Notes: a model not told the origin generated them from the letters alone. Positions 1 through 5,751 are shown, counted from the stretch's first letter. The stretch is DNA of 5,935 bases from Candidatus Dormiibacterota bacterium (GCA_955652545.1 CATPCA010000362.1:1-5935); one strand, 5' to 3'. Numbers and translations are program-made.

Positions 1-319
1 ACGCCGGCAGCTGCGGCCGTGACAGGCCACCGCCGCAGCTGCGGGCGTGGTCCTCGCCCCGGTCATCGCAGGCGGCGACGGCATTCGACTCATGCTTGCT
101 CATCGCGTCGTCGTGGTGGCCGTGATTGCGATGGCTGTCGCCGCCATCGCCGCCGCCGCCGCCATCACCCCTGTGATCGGAGGCTTGCTGCCCGTGCGTC
201 GACCCGCTGTTCTCGCTGTGCGAGCTGCCGGCGAGCGTCTGGGTTGGTACCAGGGCCAGTGAGCCGAGAAGAGCCACGGCGCAGGCAGCCAGGATGCGGT
301 CGCCGAATCGCCTGCGCAT
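1..319 (-). CDS. Exported Gly/Asp/His-rich protein, 3' part missing at window edge
   Basis: Reading the minus strand from an ATG at 319 gives 106 codons with no stop before the window ends, so the C-terminus lies outside. A GTG directly upstream (322-320) is an equally possible start. A strong Shine-Dalgarno, GGAGGGAGGA (340-331), lies 8 nt from the GTG and 11 nt from the ATG. The N-terminus looks like a Sec signal peptide: basic MRRRFGDR, a hydrophobic core at residues 9-24, then PTQTLAG with likely cleavage after Ala30. The mature part is low complexity: Ser/Gly/His first, then Gly/Asp around 51-61, and nine His between residues 34 and 91. Two cysteines follow (84 and 95). I do not recognise a family. 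Metal binding by the His/Asp-rich segment is inference from composition. The Cys at residue 13 in LAAC is not a credible lipobox, because the hydrophobic core continues after it. Confidence 0.72.
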   Translation of the reverse strand, partial: MRRRFGDRILAACAVALLGSLALVPTQTLAGSSHSENSGSTHGQQASDHRGDGGGGGDGGDSHRNHGHHDDAMSKHESNAVAACDDRGEDHARSCGGGLSRPQLPA

Positions 320-322
320 CAC

Positions 323-675
323 GGCGTTTTTCCTCCCTCCTGACTGCCGGCGGTCCAGCAAGCGTACACCGCCGCGCTGCTCTCTCTGCTGGTGGCCAAT
401 GCCCAGTCTCACCATGATCGGTTGGTCCGGCGGGCCCTCCTCCCGACGTCACAACGGCACCGGCGACCGGTCCCGGGACGGGGCTCGCGAGCCCCTGCGA
501 ATCACCGATTCGTCGCCTGTCTTCCAAACGCATCATACCATCCAAACCGTGCCCCAGCAACCGCGTCGTCACAGGCACCTCCGGGCCGCCGCCGGGGCAG
601 CCTAGTGACCGAGTTGCCACGCTCTACCATTACCCAGCCCAGCCGCCCGAACCGTCTCCCTCGGAGCGATTGCCC
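323..675. other. Gene-free divergent intergenic region with palindrome cluster
   Basis: This stretch separates the minus-strand exported-protein gene from the EF-G-like gene and should carry both promoters. No reading frame here has a Shine-Dalgarno or a recognisable product. A weak TANNNT -10 candidate for the EF-G-like gene is TACCAT at 625-630, without a convincing -35. The most structured part is 465-512, listed separately. No tRNA or known riboswitch is recognisable by eye. Confidence 0.6.
465..512. promoter_or_regulatory. Cluster of palindromes upstream of the EF-G-like gene
   Basis: Four dyads lie end to end. They are GACCGGTC (465-472), TCCCGGGA (471-478), the perfect 16-bp palindrome GGGGCTCGCGAGCCCC (480-495), and a hairpin CGAATC-ACC-GATTCG (498-512). 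The 16-bp palindrome has no loop, so it suits a dimeric DNA-binding protein better than a terminator, and no T-run follows. A role as operator or leader structure is inference. It lies between two divergent genes and could serve either. Confidence 0.4.
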
Positions 676-2757
676 ATGCCCACTCCCACTCCCGATCGGA
701 TCCGGACCATCGCCGTGGTCGGTCACAGCCACGAGGGCAAGACAACCCTCTGCGAGGCACTGCTGCACACCGCCGGCGCGACCCCACGCATGGGCTCGAC
801 CGACCAGGGGACCTCGATCCTCGACCACGAGCCCGAGGAGCAGCGCCGATCGATGAGCATCAACGCCGCTGTCGCGCATCTCGACTGGGATGGGCACCGG
901 GTCAACCTGATCGACGTCCCCGGCTTCCAGGACTTCGCCGGTGAGATGGCGGCCGCCATGGCCGCCGCCGACGCCGTGGTCCTGGTGGTGGGCGCCGGCG
1001 GCAGCGTGCCGGTCGGCGCCGAGCTCGCCTGGGAGATGCTGGCGGAACGCCATCTGCCCGCGTTGATCGTCGTCAACAAGATGGACAAGGACAACGCCGC
1101 CTACGAGGTGACCGTGGACGCGCTCCGCGAGGCCTTCGATCGCAAGCCGATCGCTGTCGCCGTCCCCATCGGCAGCGCCGGCGACTTCCTTGGCTACATC
1201 GACCTCGTCAATGACAGCGCGCACGAGTTCGAGGCCGGCGGACGGGCACACAACGCAGCTCTCCCCGCGGAGATGCGCGAGGAGGCAGAGCGCGCCCACG
1301 CCGCGCTCGTCGACGCCGCCGCCGAGACAGACGACGCGCTGATCGAGAAGTATCTCGGCGGCACCGAGTTGAGCGACGACGAGGTGCGCGGGGCGCTGCA
1401 CACGGCAGCCCTGCGCGGCACGCTGGTGCCCATCGTGTGCTCGGCCGCCGCCGACGAACGCGCCGCCGCCCTGGTGCTCGACTCGATCGTCCGCTACCTG
1501 CCCGGACCGTCAGAGCAGGTGCACCGCGGCCAGACGTCGGGCGGCGAGGAGGTGGAGATCGCCTGCGACCCCGCCGGACCGCTCGTCGCGCACGTCTTCA
1601 AGACCACCGTCGACACCTTCGGCAAGGTTTCTTACTTCAAGGTGCTGCGCGGCACCATGCGCGCGGACACGCACCCCTACGACGTCCAGCAGGATGTCGA
1701 GGAGCGCTTCGCTCAGCTGGCACGGCCGATGGGCAAGACGCTGGTCAACGCCACCGAGGTCGGCGCGGGCGACATCGGCGTGGTCACCAAGCTGCCCCAC
1801 GCGCGCACCGGTGACGCGCTCGGCGTCCGCGGCCAGGTGCTCACCCTGCCGCCCATGAACATCCCGGCACCTTCGTACAGCGCCGCCATCAGCGCCAGGA
1901 CCAAGGGTGACGAGGACAAGATCATGTCGTCGCTCGCGCGGCTGGCCGAGGAGGACCCGGCGTTCTCGACCGACCGCGACCCGGTGACCGGCGAGGTGAT
2001 GGTGCACGGCCTCGGCGACGTGCACCTTGATGTCGCGCTGGAGCGCATCAAGCGCAAGTACGGTGTCGACGCGATGTTGGCGCCGCCGCGCATTCCCTAC
2101 CGCGAGACGATCAGCGGCACCGCCCGCGTGGCCCACAAGTACAAGAAGCAGAGCGGTGGCGCCGGGTTGTACGGCGACTGCACCATCGAGATCGAGCCAC
2201 TGCCGCGCGGCGGTGGATTCGTGTGGGAGGACAAGATCTTCGGGGGATCGATCCCGCAGCAGTTCCGGCCCTCGGTCGAGAAGGGCGTGCGCCAGACCAT
2301 GGAGCAGGGCGCCGTCAGCGGCAACCCCATCGTGGACGTCAAGGTGCGTCTCGTCGACGGCTCCACGCACGCGGTCGACGGCAAGGACATCGCGTTCCAG
2401 ATCGCCGGCGCGATGGCGATGCGCGAGGCGGTACAGAAGGCGAACCCCGTTCTCCTCGAGCCCATCATGGACGTGCGCGTCGTCGTCGCCGAGCGGTTCA
2501 TGGGCGACGTGATGAGCCTGTTCAACGGCAAGAGAGGTCGCGTGGCCGGCATGAACCCGCTGGGCGACGGACGCGCCGAGGTGAGCGCCCAGTTGCCGCA
2601 GGCCGAGATGCACAGCTTCCCGACCGAGTTGCGCGCTCTCACCCAGGGCCGAGGCCGCTACACCATGGCGCCCGCGCACTACGAGGAGGTGCCCGCGCAC
2701 GTTGCCCAGACCATCATTGCTGCGCACTCCAAGGAGCACGCAACGGCGTCGGCCTAG
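676..2757 (+). CDS. fusA2: Elongation factor G-like protein (EF-G2 type paralogue)
   Basis: This 693-residue translational GTPase has the five-domain EF-G layout: GTPase domain about 8-265, domain II about 300-385, III about 398-470, IV about 474-590, V about 590-685. The GTP motifs are the P-loop GHSHEGKT (16-23), DVPGF (80-84), NKMD (134-137) and CSA (255-257). Canonical EF-G has DTPGH, so the catalytic His is Phe84 here. The switch I RGIT motif reads RSMS (58-61), putting Ser61 where Thr normally binds magnesium. Domain IV keeps QSGGAGLYGD and the tip His565 (DGSTHAVDG). Domain V keeps NPVLLEPIMDV and TQGRGRYTM. This fits the EF-G-like EF-G2 family, a paralogue of the main translocase. As I recall, mycobacterial EF-G2 binds guanine nucleotide but lacks ribosome-stimulated GTPase activity. 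I start at ATG 676 because GGAG (663-666) is 9 nt upstream; a TTG at 670 would be only 3 nt away. The hydrolase gene follows after 18 bp. Confidence 0.93.
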   Translation: MPTPTPDRIRTIAVVGHSHEGKTTLCEALLHTAGATPRMGSTDQGTSILDHEPEEQRRSMSINAAVAHLDWDGHRVNLIDVPGFQDFAGEMAAAMAAADAVVLVVGAGGSVPVGAELAWEMLAERHLPALIVVNKMDKDNAAYEVTVDALREAFDRKPIAVAVPIGSAGDFLGYIDLVNDSAHEFEAGGRAHNAALPAEMREEAERAHAALVDAAAETDDALIEKYLGGTELSDDEVRGALHTAALRGTLVPIVCSAAADERAAALVLDSIVRYLPGPSEQVHRGQTSGGEEVEIACDPAGPLVAHVFKTTVDTFGKVSYFKVLRGTMRADTHPYDVQQDVEERFAQLARPMGKTLVNATEVGAGDIGVVTKLPHARTGDALGVRGQVLTLPPMNIPAPSYSAAISARTKGDEDKIMSSLARLAEEDPAFSTDRDPVTGEVMVHGLGDVHLDVALERIKRKYGVDAMLAPPRIPYRETISGTARVAHKYKKQSGGAGLYGDCTIEIEPLPRGGGFVWEDKIFGGSIPQQFRPSVEKGVRQTMEQGAVSGNPIVDVKVRLVDGSTHAVDGKDIAFQIAGAMAMREAVQKANPVLLEPIMDVRVVVAERFMGDVMSLFNGKRGRVAGMNPLGDGRAEVSAQLPQAEMHSFPTELRALTQGRGRYTMAPAHYEEVPAHVAQTIIAAHSKEHATASA

Positions 2758-2775
2758 CGATGAGGACCAGGTGAG

Positions 2776-3456
2776 ATGGGCGACATGATCGAGTTCGGTG
2801 ACAACGGCCACCGCGACCAGGGCTACCTGGCCGTCCCCGCCTCGGGGCGCGGTCCCGGGGTCGTCGTCATCCAGGAATGGTGGGGCCTGGTCGATCACAT
2901 CAAGCGGGTCTGCGATCGCTTCGCGGCCGACGGGTTCACCGCCCTGGCGCCCGACCTCTACCACGGCCGATCGACCACCGAGCCGGACGAGGCACAGAAG
3001 GAGGCGATGAACCTCGACATCGCCGTCGCCGCAGCCGATCTCTCGGCCGCGGTCCGCCATCTGCTCAACAGCCCGAGGGTCACCAGTCCGACCGTGGGAG
3101 TGGTGGGCTTCTGCCTGGGTGGCGGCCTGGCGCTCTACATCGCCAGCCGAGAGCCGGCGATCAGCGCGTGCGTCACGTACTACGGCATCGGGCCCGCGCG
3201 GGAGACGCTCGATGTCTCGAAGATGACGGCCGCCGTTCTTGGACACTGGGGAGAGCGGGACCATTCCTACGACCACCCGGCCGTCGAGCGCCTCGAGGAG
3301 CGCCTGCGTGCCGCCGGTGTGCAGGTCGAATCGTTCTGGTATGACGCCGACCACGCCTTTTTCAACGACGACCGCCCGGAGGTGCACGTCGAGGAGGCGG
3401 CGCAGCTGTCCTGGGACCGCACCGTGGCCTTCCTGAGGGAGCACGTGGGGCGCTGA
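2776..3456 (+). CDS. Dienelactone hydrolase family protein
   Basis: This is a 226-residue cytoplasmic alpha/beta hydrolase of the dienelactone hydrolase family, whose founding member opens dienelactone to maleylacetate in chlorocatechol breakdown. The catalytic triad can be read directly: Cys113 in VGFCLGG, Asp162 in GHWGERD, and His193 in YDADHAFF. The family's Glu near the nucleophile is Glu34 in VIQEWWG. Length is close to the usual 230-240 residues. No signal peptide is visible. Two starts are possible: ATG 2776 with GAGGA (2762-2766) 9 nt upstream, or ATG 2785 with AGGTGAG (2769-2775) also 9 nt upstream. The second would remove only three residues. The gene follows the EF-G-like gene by 18 bp and is probably co-transcribed with it. 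No other aromatic-degradation gene is present, so the real substrate is unknown. Confidence 0.93.
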   Translation: MGDMIEFGDNGHRDQGYLAVPASGRGPGVVVIQEWWGLVDHIKRVCDRFAADGFTALAPDLYHGRSTTEPDEAQKEAMNLDIAVAAADLSAAVRHLLNSPRVTSPTVGVVGFCLGGGLALYIASREPAISACVTYYGIGPARETLDVSKMTAAVLGHWGERDHSYDHPAVERLEERLRAAGVQVESFWYDADHAFFNDDRPEVHVEEAAQLSWDRTVAFLREHVGR

Positions 3457-3457
3457 C

Positions 3458-3493
3458 GCGAGGCGCCCGGGCGGCCCGTTTTGGCGCCCTCGC
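3458..3493 (+). terminator. Possible terminator hairpin after the hydrolase gene
   Basis: The arms GCGAGGCGCC (3458-3467) and GGCGCCCTCGC (3483-3493) pair with a single bulged base. The loop contains a smaller CGGG-CGG-CCCG hairpin (3468-3478) followed directly by TTTT (3479-3482). Position right after the hydrolase stop and before a new promoter supports termination. The large stem has no T-run after it, and the small stem has only 4 bp, so this is tentative. Confidence 0.4.
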
Positions 3494-3525
3494 TGAATTC
3501 GGCTGCAATTCGACCGGGTGTGGGC

Positions 3526-3531
3526 TAGAAT
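3526..3531 (+). promoter_or_regulatory. -10 box of promoter for the DUF5679 gene
   Basis: TAGAAT matches the housekeeping-sigma -10 consensus at five of six bases and the actinobacterial TANNNT pattern. The expected -35 position (3503-3508) reads CTGCAA, which is poor. A start near 3538 would give a leader of about 60 nt ending in a strong Shine-Dalgarno. The 9-mer TAGAATGCG also occurs in the putative promoter of the RCK operon. Confidence 0.5.
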
Positions 3532-3597
3532 GCGGCCGACCTGAGCCGGAGGGCCTCGCCCGCCGTACTCGCATCGACTCTGATTAGGAGAGGACGC

Positions 3598-3747
3598 ATG
3601 GCCGTGTCCGGCTACTGCCTCAAGTGCAAGTCGCCCCGCGACATCAAGGACGCTCAGGCGATCACGATGAAGAACGGCAAGCCCGCCACCACCGGCACCT
3701 GTCCGGTCTGCGGCACCAAGATCTTCAAGATCGGTAAGGCCACCTAG
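3598..3747 (+). CDS. DUF5679 family zinc-ribbon microprotein
   Basis: This frame encodes 49 residues, starting MAVSGYCLKCK and ending GTKIFKIGKAT. Two CxxC pairs, Cys7/Cys10 and Cys35/Cys38, can bind one zinc as a small zinc ribbon. The middle, DAQAITMKNGKPATTGTC, and the CPVCGTK knuckle match the pattern I recall for DUF5679, a family of very short proteins common in Actinobacteria and relatives. Its function is not known; resemblance to topoisomerase-type zinc ribbons suggests nucleic acid or protein binding, which is inference. The Shine-Dalgarno AGGAGAGGA (3586-3594) is among the best in the window, with AGGAG 7 nt from the ATG. It appears monocistronic, with its own -10 box upstream and a hairpin after the stop. 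Confidence 0.92.
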   Translation: MAVSGYCLKCKSPRDIKDAQAITMKNGKPATTGTCPVCGTKIFKIGKAT

Positions 3748-3762
3748 CCGCGCGCAGCGAAG

Positions 3763-3793
3763 GGCCGCCGCAGTCCACGTGGGCGCGGCGGCC
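3763..3793. terminator. Hairpin between convergent genes, probable bidirectional terminator
   Basis: GGCCGCCGC (3763-3771) and GCGGCGGCC (3785-3793) form a perfect 9-bp stem with a 13-nt loop. It lies in the 61-bp gap between the DUF5679 stop and the end of the convergent trkA gene, where a two-way terminator is expected. There is no T-run on either side; GC-rich terminators without one are common in high-GC bacteria. Confidence 0.6.
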
Positions 3794-3808
3794 TCGCCGC
3801 GTCCGGGG

Positions 3809-4498
3809 TCAGCTGGTGAGAGCCTCCCTGACCCCCTCGATGTCCAGCTTTCTCGAATAGACGATCAGCTCGTCGCGCGCCTGGATCACCTCGTCGGGCG
3901 TGGGCAGCACCGGTTCCCCGGCGCGAACGATGCACACCACCAGGTCGCCCGCGGGCAGCCGCACCTCGCTGAGCTTGCGGCCGACCAGCCGTGACACATC
4001 CGGCATCGCCACGTCCACGAGGTTGGCACCGGAGGACTTGACTGCCACCCCGCGGACGGCGTCCGAGCCCGCGATCTCCGCTTCGATGAGGCCCATGAGC
4101 AACTCCGTGGCGCTCACCGGGACGTCGATGCCGAGCGCGGTGAAAACGTGCACGTTGACCGGGTTGTTGACCCGGGCGATGGTCCTCGGGACACCGAACT
4201 TTCCCTTGGCAAGCTGGCAGGCGACGAGGTTGTCCTCGTCGTCGCCTGTGCAGGCGATCACCACGCCGGCACGCTCGATCCCGGTGGTGGCGAGGAACGC
4301 CATCTCGTCACCGTCCCCGACCATCACGCTCACGCTGCCCATCTGGTGCTCGATCCACTCGGCGCGGGCCGGGTCCTTTTCGACGAGCGTGACCTCGTAG
4401 TCGCGCTCGATCAGGTGGCGGGCGAGGTAGAAGCCGACCTTGCCTCCGCCGATGACCACCAGGTAGGGACGGTCGGGGGCGTTGAGCCCGTTGCTCAT
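3809..4498 (-). CDS. trkA: TrkA-family K+ uptake regulator with RCK-N and RCK-C domains
   Basis: This 229-residue cytoplasmic protein belongs to the TrkA/KtrA family, which gates K+ transporters by binding NAD(H) or other nucleotides. Residues 12-135 form the Rossmann-type RCK-N domain: YLVVIGGGKVG, with the dinucleotide loop GGGKVG at 17-22 and acidic Glu40 at the end of the second strand, where the adenine ribose is bound. Residues about 148-225 form the RCK-C (TrkA-C) domain, including LVGRKLSEVRLPAGDLVVCI. The length fits one RCK-N/RCK-C unit. Its ATG overlaps the stop of the upstream RCK gene in an ATGA arrangement, and GGAGG (4510-4506) lies 7 nt upstream inside that gene, so the two are probably translationally coupled. 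The pair resembles mycobacterial CeoB/CeoC in order. No TrkH/TrkG membrane subunit is in the window. Confidence 0.93.
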   Translation of the reverse strand: MSNGLNAPDRPYLVVIGGGKVGFYLARHLIERDYEVTLVEKDPARAEWIEHQMGSVSVMVGDGDEMAFLATTGIERAGVVIACTGDDEDNLVACQLAKGKFGVPRTIARVNNPVNVHVFTALGIDVPVSATELLMGLIEAEIAGSDAVRGVAVKSSGANLVDVAMPDVSRLVGRKLSEVRLPAGDLVVCIVRAGEPVLPTPDEVIQARDELIVYSRKLDIEGVREALTS

Positions 4499-4947
4499 CG
4501 CTTCGCCTCCGCCACCGCCGGCGCCGGCTCGGCGTGGGCAGGGTTGGTGCCGGTCGTGAAGTACGTGCTGATCATCGAGCCGACGATCGTCGTCGAGCAG
4601 AGCGTCTCCAGCCCGAACTCACGGTATGTCTGTTCGCGGATGGGGTCGTAGATCCTGGTGATGACCCGCGGCACCTTGAAGACAACCTTGGCAACCTGCG
4701 CCGCCATGATGTTGCGGTTGTCGCCGTTGGTGACCGCGCAGAAGCAGTCGGCATCCTCGATGCCAGCCCGGCGCAGCACTGACTCGTCGATCCCGGTGCC
4801 GACCACCATGTTCCCCTTGAAGCCGCCACCAAGGCGGTTGAAGGCCGACACCTTCTCGTCGACGACGGTGACCTCGTGCCCGGCGGCGTCGAGGTCACAC
4901 GCGAGCATCGAACCGACGCGCCCGCAGCCCACGATGACGACCTTCAC
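4495..4947 (-). CDS. TrkA-family protein with RCK-N domain only
   Basis: This 150-residue protein is the first gene of the RCK operon. It begins MKVVIVGCGRVGS, with the nucleotide-binding loop GCGRVG at 7-12 and Asp30 (VVDE) after the second strand; acidic Asp there favours NAD(H) over NADP(H). Residues 1-125 cover the whole RCK-N domain. After TTIVGSMISTYF the chain ends in a short Ala/Pro/Glu tail (about 132-150), so the RCK-C domain of its partner is missing. The intact ATGA overlap with the next gene argues against recent truncation. The start is GTG at 4947, with GGGGAGGT (4958-4951) just upstream. It probably assembles with the downstream TrkA protein to regulate a K+ transporter encoded elsewhere; that partnership is inference. 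Confidence 0.9.
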   Translation of the reverse strand: MKVVIVGCGRVGSMLACDLDAAGHEVTVVDEKVSAFNRLGGGFKGNMVVGTGIDESVLRRAGIEDADCFCAVTNGDNRNIMAAQVAKVVFKVPRVITRIYDPIREQTYREFGLETLCSTTIVGSMISTYFTTGTNPAHAEPAPAVAEAKR

Positions 4948-4980
4948 AGCACCTCCCCTGAACTGCCAGCCTGCGCGCGC

Positions 4981-4986
4981 ATTCTA
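4981..4986 (-). promoter_or_regulatory. -10 box of promoter for the RCK/TrkA operon
   Basis: The minus strand reads TAGAAT at 4986-4981. A transcript start near 4974 would leave a leader of about 27 nt that includes the Shine-Dalgarno before the GTG at 4947. No good -35 is visible. The 9-mer TAGAATGCG is identical to the DUF5679 promoter. Confidence 0.45.
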
Positions 4987-5023
4987 CGTGGCCGGTGCGA
5001 CGCGGCCGGGGGCTCTCGGCGCG

Positions 5024-5029
5024 TAGCAT
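5024..5029 (+). promoter_or_regulatory. -10 box giving a probable leaderless universal stress protein mRNA
   Basis: TAGCAT fits TANNNT and ends 9 nt before the ATG at 5039. Transcription normally begins about 6-9 nt after the -10 box, so the mRNA would start at or within a few bases of the ATG. This agrees with the lack of any Shine-Dalgarno upstream. No clear -35 is present. Confidence 0.42.
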
Positions 5030-5038
5030 CCTGCGGCC

Positions 5039-5476
5039 ATGGTCGGCTTCACGCCCCAACGCATCCTCGTCCCGATCAACGGTGCGCAGACAGACGTCGA
5101 GGCGGTGGTGTTGGGCCTCCGGCTGGCGCGGCGTGGCAAGGCCAAGGTGATGGTGGTGACCGTCCTCGAGATCCGCCGGGGCCTGGCGCTGGGCACCGTC
5201 CAGGAGGTCGAGATGGACCGGGCCGAGAAGCTCATCGAGATGGCCGAGAAGATGGCCAACGAACTGGAGACCGAGATCGAGACGGAGCTCCTCCAGGCGC
5301 GCGACGCGGGCCCTGCCATCGTCGAAGAGATCGCCCACTGGAAGGCCGACCTGGTGGTGGTGGGCATGCCCTTCCGGCAGCGGTTCGGGGAGTTCCACAT
5401 GGGCAAGACGGCGCCGTACGTTCTTCGCCACGCCCCCTGCCGTGCCCTGCTCTTCCGCGAGCCGCCGCCACAGTAG
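5039..5476 (+). CDS. Universal stress protein (UspA family), atypical nucleotide motif
   Basis: This 145-residue single-domain protein has the UspA alpha/beta fold. The first strand is RILVPINGA (8-16), with Asn14 where many ATP-binding members have Asp. A charged helix spans about 60-90, and the closing segment is DLVVVGMPF...YVLRHAPCRALLF. The usual ATP motif G-x2-G-x9-G-(S/T) is altered: Gly109 is followed by Phe112 instead of Gly, and Gly122 by Lys123 then Thr124. The VLRHAPC signature is intact. ATP binding is therefore uncertain, and it may instead act as a dimerising stress or transport regulator. ATG 5039 is chosen because the homology starts at once and the likely transcript start is next to it. 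The gene diverges from the RCK operon across 91 bp. Some UspA-type domains are linked to ion transport; a functional link here is inference. Confidence 0.9.
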   Translation: MVGFTPQRILVPINGAQTDVEAVVLGLRLARRGKAKVMVVTVLEIRRGLALGTVQEVEMDRAEKLIEMAEKMANELETEIETELLQARDAGPAIVEEIAHWKADLVVVGMPFRQRFGEFHMGKTAPYVLRHAPCRALLFREPPPQ

Positions 5477-5484
5477 GGCGGACG

Positions 5485-5507
5485 CTCCCGGTAACAAGCC
5501 GGGGGAG
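5485..5507 (+). terminator. Small hairpin after the universal stress protein gene
   Basis: CCCGG (5487-5491) pairs with CCGGG (5499-5503) around the 7-nt loop TAACAAG. The outer CT/AG can add pairs if two G are bulged. It lies 10 bp after the stop and could end the uspA transcript. There is no T-run, and its right arm runs into the repeat that follows, so the assignment is weak. Confidence 0.3.
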
Positions 5508-5629
5508 GGGCACATCTCGCTCCGCGCTCAGATTCGCCGCCGTTGGCGTCGCTGCGAACTCCCCACCGGGGAGTTCTCCGCTCCTTCGGCGGCTGCATTA
5601 TTCCCGCTCCGGAGATGTGCCCCTCCCCC
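5501..5629 (+). repeat. Structured interspersed repeat, copy A
   Basis: A perfect 18-bp inverted repeat bounds this element: 5501-5518 (beginning GGGGGAGGGG) and its reverse complement at 5612-5629. Inside are GCCGCC (5536-5541) pairing with GGCGGC (5588-5593), and a central hairpin GAACTCCCC-ACC-GGGGAGTTC (5556-5576), so the whole unit can fold into a nested structure. The core 5546-5591 matches copy B on the opposite strand at 44 of 46 positions. No transposase, target duplication or convincing reading frame is present. It may be a REP- or MITE-like repeat or the template of a structured RNA. That it is a repeat is seen directly; its nature is inference. Confidence 0.82.
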
Positions 5630-5751
5630 TCTCGGTTAGGCAGCGGGCCTGACGCGGACGCGCCGTAGGCTCCGCACTGAGAGACGTCTGTGGCTTATCA
5701 CGGCCCGTCGCTATGCCACGGGGCACGTTGCAGCTCCACCTGTCGTCGCCA

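Noticed and set aside
47..262. Plus-strand frame that reads as a hydrophobic Ala/Val-rich peptide
   Set aside because: It starts at a GTG without a ribosome site and is the antisense of the Gly/Asp/His-rich protein; Gly and Asp codons read backwards give Ala, Val and Ile.
281..284. Lipobox-like LAAC at residues 10-13 of the exported protein
   Set aside because: The cysteine falls near the beginning of the hydrophobic core, not at its end, so lipoprotein processing there is unlikely.
502..1401. Minus-strand open frame of 299 codons over the start of the EF-G-like gene
   Set aside because: It is antisense to clear GTPase-domain coding sequence, and its product has no recognisable motif.
1510..3444. 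Long minus-strand open frame of 644 codons opposite the EF-G-like and hydrolase genes
   Set aside because: It spans two well-supported plus-strand genes and their gap, has Arg/His/Val-rich shadow composition, and shows no domain. Such frames are expected in high-GC coding DNA.
5442..5639. Plus-strand frame of 65 codons across the end of uspA and repeat copy A
   Set aside because: It starts inside uspA without a ribosome site; its similarity to the frame over copy B comes from the DNA repeat.
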